In this document: in pieces, positions 23,636-36,054 of the stretch
Position numbering within the stretch: the first letter of the stretch is position 1
Layout of the letters: each line of letters begins with the position of its first letter
Origin: Cucumis sativus
Taxonomy: Eukaryota > Streptophyta > Magnoliopsida > Cucurbitales > Cucurbitaceae
DNA length: 64,000 nucleotides
Reading direction: 5' to 3'
Assembly (NCBI RefSeq): GCF_000004075.3
Contig: NC_026659.2
Location: forward strand, 3,472,001 to 3,536,000
Position numbers and translations under genes: made by a program
The notes under the pieces: generated by a model
What the model saw: the letters and a program-made list of their open reading frames with translations, nothing else
Told to the model about the DNA's origin: nothing
The model's database searches: none

Positions 23636-26350
23636 TCATAGACAGCTGCTGCAAGTCACAAGCTCCTGAACTATAGCTTCCATTGACGGCCTCTCGCTCT
23701 GCGATTCGTGCGTGCAAAGCAATGCAATTCTGCAGAGCTTGGCTGCTTCGTATTCGAAGAAACGACCGTGGAGTTTTGAGTCAAGGAGCTCCGTGTAGCG
23801 GCATGCTTCGGCAGCACCACGCAATGAGCTGGTGATCTTTCTTGTCCCTGAGAGGATTTGGAACACCAGCACACCAAATGCATAAACGTCACTTCTTTCT
23901 GTGAACCGACCGGTCGTTGTGTATTCGGGAGCTAGGTAGCCTCGAGCGGCACTGGCTTTGAGTTCGGAGAAGACAATGTCGTTTGTAAGAAGCTTCTGTA
24001 AGCCAGAATCGGAGAGTAACGGATTGAATCGTTGGTCGATAAGGACCTTCTCGGCTGAAATGTTTTGGTGTACAAGGGCAGGCTTGTTTGCTTCGTTCTT
24101 GTGCAGATATGCCACACCTGGTTATAGAACAACACATTCAGCTTGATTTCAAATAGTAATGTACAAGATCAAACATTCATAAAACCAAAAACACTATCAA
24201 ACGAGTTCCTCGATATGAAGATGACTTTTGACAGTTTCGGATAAGAGAACAAACCTTTGGCAATGCCCCTTATGATGGAGACTCTAGTAGACCATTCAAG
24301 AACCTGACCATCACCATCCTTGACATCAAGGTATCTCAACAAGTTCCCATTTGGAACAAAATCATAGATCAGAAAACATTCTCCTCTGCCTCTTGAGCAG
24401 CAGAATCCTCTAAGTCTCACCAAGTTTTCATGCCTTAATGAAGTTAAGAGGTTCAATCCTTTCAAAAACTCAGCTTCCTCTGACTTGCAGCTAGTTTTAC
24501 AAATGCTTTTAACAGCAACAACTGACCCATCCCTCAAAATCCCTTTATATGTAGCAGAAAAGTTGCTCTTCCCTAACAAGTTCACCTCTGAGAAATATTG
24601 TGTAGCTGTCTCCACCTCTTCTAAATTGAACCTGAAACTCTGAAAAACCTCTTGTGCGAAAATGCTCAAGCCTTGACCATCAGCCAACGGATCCCATCCA
24701 TTGGCATACTCGAGGCTGACAAGAGGAGATCCATTCTTCCTGTATGTTGCTTTGGCTTGATCAGTGCTGAGACGGTGATCACAAATGTCGAACGACGATC
24801 CAAGCTTCTGTTTTCGACGACGGTATTGTGTGAACGTTAAGATCCCAATAGCTGAAAGTGCAATAGTTACAACAACTACACCAACTATTGAAGCATTTCG
24901 AGATTTGGACGAACTCGGGCAGCGAGTATGGTTGCAAGGCAACTGAACATTTGCAGTTTCGGGAATGTCTCGTGTAGGCATCGAGCCAGCTGATCCAGCA
25001 AAGGGCTCAGGTTGGTTTTGATTAACATGACTTGAACCAGCACAATCTTTCAAGGAAGGAAACCCAACACCACACAATCCCAAGTTGTTCTCATACAAGA
25101 ATCCTTCATTTAGTCTCTTCAAAGCTTCATCAGATCAAGCACAAAAGCAAAACAATATTCTAGTTAGCTTCATGTAAAAAAAAAAAAATGAACAGAACAC
25201 AAAAAATAAGAAGTACATCTTCATGATAAAATGGTTTAAAGATCAATTGGTACCAGGAGGTACATTGCCAGAGAGGGTATTATTTCGAACATCAAGAACT
25301 TCAAGCGAAGGCGCATCGGCGAGTCTTGAAGGAACGGAACCAAAGAGATGATTGGAGCTCAAGTCTACTCTCACTAACAAGTCCAAACGTCCCAAGCTTG
25401 CAGGGATTGCACCAGTTAACTGATTAGTTTGGAGAGCAATAACAGTGAGCTTTTTCAAAGATGAAAGTTGTGTAGGTATGCTTCCACTGAGCTGATTATA
25501 ACAAAGCTGCAAAACTGAAAATGAAGAACAAAACAACGCATACATGAGAAAAACAGAGTGAAACCCAAATCAAAGAAATCACAAGCTTCCCATTAAATTC
25601 AAGAAACATCAAAACCTCTTGAGTTCAAAAGGGACTGTAACACTCTAGATCAAAGAAAAACAAACACATTTACGAAAGAAAAAAACTGAATTTAATACCA
25701 TGACCCATGTGCAAAAAAAGAACAGGGGAAACGAGAAAAAGAATCATCCCCCTGAACTTCTAATGGCACCCACAACTCATGCATGTAAAAGCAAAAGCTG
25801 TGAATCTCCATTTCAAAGCTTCATAAGAACTTTATTAAACAAAACAGCAGTCCCCCCCCAGAAAAGAAAAAAAAAAAAAGAACCCACATGAGAAACAAAA
25901 GCTGAAGGTGAGGCAAAGCAAACCTTGCAAGCTTTCCATGTTTCCAATCTCAGAAGGAATCTCCCCAGAAAAATTATTAACATTCAAATACAAATCAGAA
26001 AGCAGAGTCAAGTTAGCAATCTCTTTAGGAATGTCTCCAAACAAGGAGTTGTAATGCAAGTAAAGGCCAGTCAAATGCTTAAGCCCAGCAATGGCAGGGG
26101 AAAGCTTCCCACTTAGCCCTTTCCCCTGCAAAGACATGTTAGTCACTTGTCCCTTCTCATTACACCCAATCCCTTCAAAAGAAGAACAGGGATCCCCATT
26201 AGCAGTCCATGAAGCAAGATACTGATTATCAGGGTCCAAAGCCGCCTTCAAATCCATAAGAGCTTGAAGCTCTTCATTGCCAAGAATCCCAAGTGGGTTA
26301 GAGATGAAAATGAGAAAGGAAATGAGAAAGAAGGAAATGGGGGCCGCCAT
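23636..26350 (-). CDS. LRR receptor-like protein with predicted pseudokinase domain (AT5G51560-like)
   Basis: Four coding exons on the reverse strand: 26350-25924, 25514-25254, 25124-24255 and 24117-23636, totalling 2040 nt and 679 aa. Order: signal peptide (about 1-24), LRRNT with DLKAALDPD and WTANGDPC, about five leucine-rich repeats (70-225), a Ser/Pro-rich stalk with CNHTRC, a transmembrane helix (about 308-330) followed by RRRKQK, and a kinase domain (about 411-675). The VAVK lysine (K435) is present, but the catalytic HRD is HQN (536-538) and DFG is DSG (556-558), and the glycine loop is degenerate (GKSNFSA). It is therefore likely a catalytically weak or inactive receptor that signals through partners. 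The recalled Arabidopsis homologue also has HRN and DSG, so this looks ancestral rather than decay. It is probably in the plasma membrane; the ligand is unknown. Confidence 0.93.
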
Positions 26351-29300
26351 TGATGAAAGTAGGGTGTTTTTTTTTTTTAGTATTCTAGATATGGAGTTAC
26401 AGAGGAATGAAGAAGAAGAAGAAAAAGAAGAATGGGGTTTTCATTAAGTTGGAGAAATGGGAGGGAAATGGTGCTGAAAAGGGGTAGATTCTTGGGAGAT
26501 TAAAGGCTGTTTTCTCTGATGGGGGATGATGATAATATTTTTATTGGCCATAAAATTGCTGAATTTGCACAACTTTTGATTTTATTTATTCAATTTATTT
26601 ATTGTGATGTAAATTTGTGAGACACCTATGTGACCCTATGATATTTCTTTTTCTTGTTTTGGTAGGGGTATGTCTATGTCTTTTTCTTCTTCTTTTTTCT
26701 TTTACTCATCATATAAATATTTATTTTGTGATTTAAATCTCTTTTACAATATAACTTCAACTCCAACTCCAACAACAAAACTTCATTTCTATTTGATTTT
26801 TTCTTATTTATTTTTATTGAAGTGTTCTTTTTCTTTATTTTTTACAAGATGGTTAGATACCACAAACCCAACTCATACATAAGTCCAAGATCCAACCCAA
26901 AAGTTTATTGTATAACATTGGAAACCATATTCATTTGTTGTTATCCTATAACCATATACTTAATTATCATATTATAAATATATATCATTCATAGATCATG
27001 TGAGTCTATTAGCGATACAAGTGTACTAGCGATATTTTTTCTATATTTATAATTTTTTATTTTCTAAAATAACCATCAATCACAATTATCCATAATTTCA
27101 TCTCAAACGCAAACTATTTAAACTAAACTATAATAACTCACTTATCCCGAACATTTCCAAAATATATTTAGAGGCTTGTCATTATTTTAAAGATTAATAT
27201 TTAATAATCAAAGTCGAACCAATGAAGGATAAATATACGTTTGTTCTACTCGCTATATAATATTGACTTTTGACGATTCATGATTGATGTGATTATGTTA
27301 TCCTCAATATTATTATTATTACTACTTTTCTTTTTTGGACAAATAAAGAATGATCAAACCAACAAGAGTCTTCTTTTATCCATAATTATAAACTCCAAAT
27401 AATAATGTTGTCTAAATATTAGACAAAGATATGAGTGTTTATTTTATGATTGTAATCTCGTGATTAAGGTAACTTAGAAGTTAAGTTTAGGTAAAACAAT
27501 TTAGTCTCTCAAATTTATCATCATAATTTAATAAAATCCCAACAAATAGTATTAATTGAACTATTTTTACGAAAACATTATCAAATTCGAATTTTATCGA
27601 AACTATATAATAACTAAATTCGTAATTTCTATATAACTTACTTAGTGTTTTATTGAAAACGTTGCAAATAACACTTATGTTTATGCATGTTTACATATAT
27701 TCACCATTAATCAACTAATTTCAACTAGTTAATGTATTTACATTTTATTTCAATTTTTTTTATCTTTTGTTAAATAATGAAAAAGAAAAAGTTGTGAATA
27801 ATAGAGTAAGAGCATGTTGTTTATTAAATAAATGTATGAGATAATGCTAATAATTAGTATCATAGGCTCTGTGTTTTGAAGAAAATGTAATTATGAGCAT
27901 TCTTTTTTTAGAGAAGTCAAAAGACAAAGGTCTAAATCTTCATGATTAGAATTGATCACAGAAATTAGAAGTTAATGTGTTTTGGTGGGCAAATAAATAT
28001 TTACTGCAAACAAATGCATTCATTGTAATTATTTATCATGATATCTTACCCACAACCAAAATGCAAAATGGAAATTTTAAAACAACAAAGTGTTATTATC
28101 TTATTATAAAATTGTTGAAATATTTTGTAATTATTTTAAACTCTCAAGTTGATTAAATTGAATGCTATGTTAGTATTATGTTCAATATTTGGTAAATTCA
28201 CCTACTTATTTTAACAAATAATAAAGATCTTTAGCTCAACTTCAACCAAACTAATCTCATTTAATATTTGAAGATTTTTTTATACATATTATAAATAAGA
28301 ATATTTTTTTTATTGACAACTTTTGAGTTGATATAATTATTTGAATTCAAGGGAAACTTATCAAATTTATCCAAATTCAATACATAATTTGATGAAATGA
28401 AAATATAGGATAAATTCAAGGTAAATTTGGTTCAAAATTGTTGTTTTATTTTGAAATTTTTTGTGGTGTTATTTAAGAATTTGGAATCTAAAAAGTGTTG
28501 GGGGAAAAGAGAGTTTGGAATTTTTTTGAATAGACAAATGTCAATAATAACTATAATTCCGTTGGGGATTCAAAATAGAAAAAGAGAGATTATTGTTTTT
28601 TTGGAAAATAGAAATGAAAATGAAACAAAAGATGTTGGTCCATTTCTCAAAAAGAATATTTTGTAAACTAAAATTTTAAAACTTCGAAAAGATATATATT
28701 GAAAAGCTGCATTTTAAATTCATATTTCTATGAAAAGAATATATTTTACTTTTTTAATTTCACCCAATTTGTAATAAAATACTATTAAATGTTAATTATT
28801 TCACCTTTCTTTTTTACCGAAAATAAAAGCCCTTTTATTCATTTTCATCTTAAAATTTCAATTTTGTTAGCAAAATGGTATTTTTCATTTGATTTTCGCC
28901 AATTCAGCTTCTAATTATATATAAAAAAAACCACTAATTAAGAACGTATGTATGAACTCGTTATAATCGTCAAAAAATGAAAAAAATACAAAATTTATGA
29001 TTGTGTGGGTGGATTCTTGAACCAAAAGCAAATAAAAAGGAGAATGTGTCTAGTCGGCTTTGACAAACTCAACATATATAAACTTAGCAAAGAGATAATG
29101 AAACTCCTAATTTAATATCAAACTCAATCTCAATTGCGAAATTGAAAGATTTTAAAATTCACAGTCTGAATTAAATTCCAAAATGTAATAATTAAAAATC
29201 CACTCTTTTGAATTGATCAATCAAGGGAAAAATATATTTTACCCAAAATAATTTTAGTTACCATTTTTCGAACGAGTTCATCGAAGAAGTAAAAATTGTC

Positions 29301-29594
29301 AGACATGTTTGAAGTTTAGATGTTTAAGACATTAAAATAAAATGTAATCTAAAGTAATTTTTTAAAACTTATACATAGAAAAATATTTTAGTAATTATCA
29401 TTGAATAAAAACTTTAGTCTATTTAAAACCCAACATCCAAAGAATAGTACGAGTGACCATAAATACTTGTTCATGTAAATATGTATTGACGAGGTAAGTG
29501 GATAAAGACACATTTAGTATAGTGTTTCGTTATAGTAAAGATAGATGAACAATATCCTAAATTAATGCCATATTAATTGTACAGTACAATAATC

Positions 29595-29660
29595 AACAAA
29601 AGTTTAACTCCACTAACATTTGTACGTAACAAAAGTTTAACTCCACTAACATTTGTACGT
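29595..29660 (+). repeat. Perfect 33-base tandem duplication
   Basis: The unit starting AACAAAAGTTTAACTCC and ending TTTGTACGT occurs at 29595-29627 and again, without any change, at 29628-29660. Perfect identity in a fast-drifting spacer indicates a recent event. Confidence 0.95.
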
Positions 29661-30959
29661 ACATGGGGACAATAATTTCCTGATTAAATTTCCCTACCCT
29701 AATTTGCACTCAAAAGATATTTTAAGAAAAAAGTCATATAGTAAAATGTTTAAAATGCAATCACAATAAAATATTTTGAATAAGTGGAAATTTTGAACAT
29801 TTTCATGCGTTTGTAATTGTACATAAGTTAAATTGTAAATATAGCAAAGTCTATCGGTGATAAACTTTTATCGTTGATAACTCTTATGATTTATCCAATA
29901 TTTGCTACATGGTTTATTAATGATAGATTTTGATAGATTTACAATTTCTAAAAAGTGTTGTTATATATTAAATTATTTTGAACCTAATTACTATATTTAC
30001 AACTATCTCGTATTTAAATCTAAGAAAAAGATATTTTTCATCAAGTGACAGATTCATAAATTTTGTTGACAGGATTGTTAGACGGTGTTGGATGATAATT
30101 TTACAATGGCTATTGATATATTACAATTTTAGTTTTTAATGTATATTATATAAAGAGCATAAAGTTGAGAGAAGTTGGAGCTCTTGTATATAATGAAATA
30201 TGTATTGCAAAATTACAAATTAACTAACTGAGTGTTTGTGCTAATTTTTTTTTTACAGAGAAATATAAAAGTAAACAAAAATAAAGATTTGAGGAATCAA
30301 AATAAATATTGTAAAAATATAAGGAGGACAGTTACGAAAATCAAGACAATGTTTAATTTAAACTTAAAAAATAAACTATAACTTAACATCAATGTATTTT
30401 TTTTTTCAAGACAATATTCCATATTTTCATGTTAGTGTTTGTTTAATAGAATTAATATGAAAGAATGTGACAAATAAAATTATCAGTCAATTTAATTGAA
30501 ACATTAAAAGAAAAGAAAAAAAAAGAACCATTTTCCCTAAGGTTATAGGTCTATGGCTGAAAATTATAAATACCTATTTTAAAATGAGAGCAAATAATAT
30601 AAAGATCACATAACTTCTGATTCAAATTTGTAAGAATCTTATAGAAAATATATATATTTTTACCATATCTAAAATCACTGTTGTTTCTAATTTAAATTCA
30701 AAATTTGAGAACAGTGTATTCTGTGTTTTCTAAACTGATACTGTCTTTTCAAAACTTGCAATTCTAAAATAAATAAATAAAATAATAAGAATTTAATAAA
30801 TAAAATATATTTATAATATATATCAAATTATTTATTTATACTACATATCTATTAATGAAACAATCTGATATATTTATTTGTATGTATTTTTAAAATAATT
30901 TAAAGGATTTAACATTTATAATAATTTTCTGTTTTTATAAGGTAAAAAAAGAAAAAAAG

Positions 30960-31330
30960 ACGATTCAAATTTGTTACCGTTATATTGAGTTACACCAATT
31001 CGGCGAAACACAAGAGACGTATCGAGTACACAAAAGTAAACCACGGAATCACTGCCGAAAAACAAATCCCGTTCGTCAAAACTCCTTCGTTTGGTGGAAC
31101 TGGGACCATCCAACGGAGCAGATTAGACAGCCTAGAAGGTGAGCAGGCTATATATATATATATATATATATCTTTCGAGGTGGCGGAGCGTTATTTGTAT
31201 GTACAAAGCCCGCCATGACAGAGGGCGGCGGGCCCGATTTCAAAATTCAAATGGAGCCAAAAAGGAGTTGTGCAGCGTAGGAAGAAAGGGGTGGGCACGT
31301 GGACGAATGGAGAAAGAATTTGAAAAGGGG
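30960..31330. other. GC-richer island in AT-rich spacer, unassigned
   Basis: This stretch is markedly richer in G+C and CpG than several kilobases on either side. It contains a (TA)n run (about 31149-31171), a short inverted motif in GCCCGCC..GGCGGGC near 31208-31232 and a G-box-like GCACGTGG at about 31296. No open frame is convincing on either strand. It could be the promoter and first exon of an unrecognised or non-coding transcript. Confidence 0.35.
31149..31171. repeat. (TA)n microsatellite
   Basis: A run of about 11 TA units inside the GC-richer island. It generates spurious poly-Tyr/Ile frames. Confidence 0.85.
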
Positions 31331-34300
31331 GGAAATGGAAATATAGAAAGAAAGAAAGAAATAAATAAGAGTTTATTGATGGAGTGGGAAACAGTTGTAA
31401 AAATGGGGGAAAATAAAGAAATAAAAGAATTTAAGTAAATGGAAAGTGTCAGTAACTGACACTCCACAATGCAGGCTTTTGTCGTTGTTCACTTACACCT
31501 TATTCGCATGATCTCTTTTTTTTTATATATATATATATTTGGAATTGGTATTTATTTATTTATATATATTTAATGTGGAGGTCAGAGTAGTTATATGGAA
31601 ATTATTGTGATATTTATTCCTCCAGCCACCTTTCTCCATTTCTCCCCCTTCCTCCATTCTTTTCTTAAATTAACTAATTCTCCTACTATATATATATATA
31701 TATAATTAAAATTACTTCATAATTTACAGTAATTTTAAGTTTAATTTTTAATAGAATTAGAATATTAATTTGAGTGTGTGGAATGGGTTAAGATGTAAAT
31801 GTTGTTGATTAAAAGAATACAAAGTTTGATTTCTTATTGTACTTTGATGATCTTTAGAATAATAAATTATATTTGGAGATTGTTGTAAATAAAAGGAAAA
31901 ATAAGTGAAGTTTAAAATTAAAGTTATGTCGTTTTGGCTTCTTTTTATGACCATTTCATTTTCTACTTTTTTTTTTTACCTTTTGAAAATTAAATTTATA
32001 ATACCTTTACTTTTTACTCATACTTTTTTACGTTTTCTTCTCTATGCTTATAAATATTACTTATTATTATTATTTTGTATACTTTTCAAAAGTGTTTTCA
32101 AAATCCAATTAATTTAAAGATTTTTTTAAAAAAAAAATAATTAAAAAGTAATAATGAAAATAAATGTTAAAAATTGGACTCTAAAACTTAAATAATTACA
32201 CTACAATAATCTATACGTTCTATGTATTAAGAATTTTGGGGTTTTGAAATACCAATAAATCTTTATTTAAGAAAATTCTACCCTTATATAAATTTATAAA
32301 TTTGATTTTTACCATTAAAGTTTGACGGTACAATCGTAATTATAAGTATTGGGTATTAGGGTGAGCATTGGGAATACATTAAAAGAAAGAGGATAGTGGG
32401 GAATAAGAGATGTGACCCAATAATAATGCAAATCAAATATGGAAAGAATCAAAATTACGATGATGGAAGTTTACAAAAATGAATATTCTAGAAAACAAAA
32501 TTAAGTTTGTGATGAATGAAGGATTTTGTTTTTGGATGGTGGCATTTTGTGAAGTCATAATGAATGAGACAAATGTGGTATCAAATTGGTTCATGTCTTT
32601 ATTCATATTGCAAATAACAAAAACAATACACCTTTGTTAATTCATCCCTTTTTTTCTTTTTTTCTTTTGGAAACACATATTATTTATTTTTCTCCCTCTC
32701 TTTGTAGAAAAGCCAAGAAATTATAGGACCACAATACATTATATTATTCAACTTAGGTGCTTATTTCTTCCACTAATTGAAATTCGAGATTCAACTATAT
32801 ACTTGTAACCATCAATTTTATGATTTGATTGCGTAGTTATAATGACTCGTTAATTTTAAATCTAAATTTAAGAGAAAGAATAACATGTCTTTCTTTATAA
32901 AGTCACTCAAATCATATTTAGCACATGTTATCATTTTTAAATTTTAATTCTAAAATTATTTTTAATAATATTATATTTGTAGTTATTTTATTAGAATAAT
33001 TGTTATAGATAAGACAAAAAAATTATTTACAAAATATAGCAAAATAAAATCGAGTCTGATTATTAAAGTCATTTTTAAATATTTATTATATTTTAGTTCA
33101 TAAATTTCAAATTTCATTCCTGAGGTACGAATTTTGCTATATTTTTTCAAATTTGTCATTATTTATAATAAATTATTATGAAATATATGAATATTTTAGA
33201 AAATAAAATGATTCAATTAATTTTAATTTTGGAAAACTTCAACATAATTAAACATTTAATTTTCCATACTCTTACTTTCTGTTGTTTGGGATATTCCACC
33301 ATTGAATCCACATGAACTTTAGATTATAGTCGCTTCACTTTAGAAGTTTTCTTTTCTTTCTTTTTGGAAGAATTTTGAAATGAACATGATGATGATGATG
33401 ATACACCTAAAATTTATTCAAATTGTTTATGATATTGTTTGTATAAATTCACTTTCTTTATTTTTTTCTCATCAAAATCATACCACTTTCTATATATCTT
33501 ACCCAAAAAAAATATACAAATTAAAAGATTTCTACCATATGTCTATTATCTTTTTGTTTAGAGTATCATTCAATTACATTCGAGTTGATTTTAGTCTAAT
33601 TCTAAGTGCTTTTGTGGTATAGATATTAAATTGATAAAATTAACAAGAATGTTAAATAATTAGATCTAGAAGTATATGGTTAAAAAAAGAATAAAAATAG
33701 ATTCAAAGTTAAAAGAACTTACTATGATATCGAATTATCGATTTAGAGATAAACCTTGGTCAACATGTTATTTATGTTTTCTAGTCATCAACTATTTAAA
33801 AACGTTTCACTTAGTTGACGACTAATAATCGTCAACGATTTTTTTGTTTTTGACTTTTTTTCACCCTCAATTATATTAATGTTAACGATTTCAATCATTT
33901 TATAGTTTATTTTAATATATATGACACTGCGAGAATTCTTACAAACGTTATGATGATTAGTACCATGATTCAAAACGATACAAACAATAAACAAAATATA
34001 TTAAGAAATAACAATAAAATTCAATCAAAAATTAAAAAGCTTTAAACTTTATATAAAATTAAAAACAAGATATTAGACACTCTATTAGTATTTGCATACC
34101 TATTTGACACAAAACCAAATAAAACCTATAGAAAAACTTAAAATTTTAAATCCAACGCAAAATTAAAAGAATTCTTACCCATTATGATACGAAAACCCAA
34201 GCAATTGGAATCAAGAACCCTTGGAATGTCGGAGTCTACCTAATTCTATCACAATCACTTAAACTTCCAAATCGATATGATTTCAACTCTAAGAATTGTG

Positions 34301-35816
34301 TTAGACATAGATTGTCTTGAGATCAAATATCTCGAAACAATAACAAGTCTCTTGTCCTAACATTCAAACAATCTCCCACGTGAATTCGAAGTTTTCGTGA
34401 CTAAATAAACTAGAAAGAAGCATAAAGAGCCTAAATTCGATTAATGTAAAACTCAACTTCTAAACAATATAAAACCGTAATGCATCATAGTAATTAAATA
34501 ACACAATTACCCCTAGCTACTTAAATATCATAAAAGAATATTAAAATTACATGGAAATTATAAAATAGAAAATTAATGGATAACTTGAAGTTGAAACGTT
34601 GATATCAGATTGTTGAAAATTTTAGGAAGTGAAAGGGAATGGTACTTTTGAAGGCATGGGATAGAGATGCATATGACTCTAACCAAATGGGCAATGAAAA
34701 GTGTTGGGGATACCTTTTTGAAAAGTTTAATTTGTTCTATTTTATTATCATTACAAATGCCCTTTTTTCTTTCTTTCTTTTTCTTCACTTAGACTTTTCC
34801 AAAATCCCATGCAAAGAAAAATCCCAAAAACCCAAAAACCCAAAAACAAATCTTTATGGAATTGGAACACTTCCTCTTCACATGTATAGCTTCCTCCTCT
34901 TCTTCATCTTCTCTTCTTCTTGTCTTTTCTATTTGTCAATATCCTTTGCTATTCTTATTCTTATTTTATTAAGTAATTCCTTTTCATTCAACTAAAACAA
35001 TATTTTAAATCAATCAATAATCCAATCACATTTTCTTTTATCTCTGCTTACAAACCATCCTTTATCAATGTTATTAGGGTTAAATTTATAAATATTATCT
35101 AAAAATTTTGATGTTATAAAATAGTGTACGTTTATTTTTAGAGTTAATGTTTAAGACCAAGGTAAACAACAACGTTGAGAGTTAGACATAAATTTTGCTA
35201 TATCTAATTAATGTATTTGTAATTATTTTTTATTAAAATGATAATGCGATACTTACTAAACTGTTTAGTGATGATTTAGAACACGAGTGATATAGAAAAG
35301 GGATTTAACTCGATAAAATAAAAGATGAAACGATGTGACAAAATCGAATGGAGATTATAATTTGGTGATATTTTCAATAGATTATCTGGTATGAAAGGAG
35401 TGAGATTTTTGTTAAAGTAATAAAAGTCCACATCAAGATTAAGATTGAAAGGCAAAGGCATCTGTTGACATGGAAAAATGCACTAACCACAAAAAAAGTA
35501 ACTTTGAAAATGCCAACCCATGCATCCACCCAAAAGGAAAGTTAAAAGAAAAGAGGTTATGTTATGTAAAAGGGACATATCAGTTATAAAAAAAGTTTGT
35601 AAAATTGATTTCTCTCTCTCTTTTTTTTTAACATCTATTTCATCTCTAGAAAGCCTCATGATTTCATGCCTTTACTTTAGTCTCCTTGGTTTTTGTTTGC
35701 TTCTAAATCTAATTCTCTAGCTTTATTTGCAGTGTGATATTTAGAATTCTTATTATAATTAAGTTTCTTTTATGTTTATCTATTGTGGAAGAAACCTTTT
35801 GAACACTAACAAGAGA

Positions 35817-36054
35817 GTTAGAAGTTGTTATGTTTTAACTATTATTCTTCGACGCTTGATTTCATGTGACATTGCCAATTACTTGTCTCATTCAAATAAT
35901 TACCGTGCAAATAATGGCTAGAAAAGTTGTTACGTTTTGACTATTCTTCCTCTACGTTTGATTTCATGTGACATTGTCACTCATTCAAATAATCATGCAA
36001 ATAATGACAGAGAAGGGCTAGAAGTTGTTACGTTTTGACTATTCTTGTATGTTT
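35817..36054 (+). repeat. Three-copy imperfect tandem repeat of about 90-100 bases
   Basis: GTTAGAAGTTGTTA..TTTTAACTATT..TTGATTTCATGTGACATTG..CATTCAAATAAT..GCAAATAATG spans 35817-35915. It recurs at 35917-36006 with small deletions and substitutions, and the first 38 bases recur a third time at 36017-36054. It is a diverging local duplication of unknown origin. Confidence 0.85.

Noticed and set aside
34639-34995. 118-codon frame on + strand
   Set aside because: It has low-complexity Phe/Leu/Ser composition, no homology I recognise, and lies in an AT-rich spacer.
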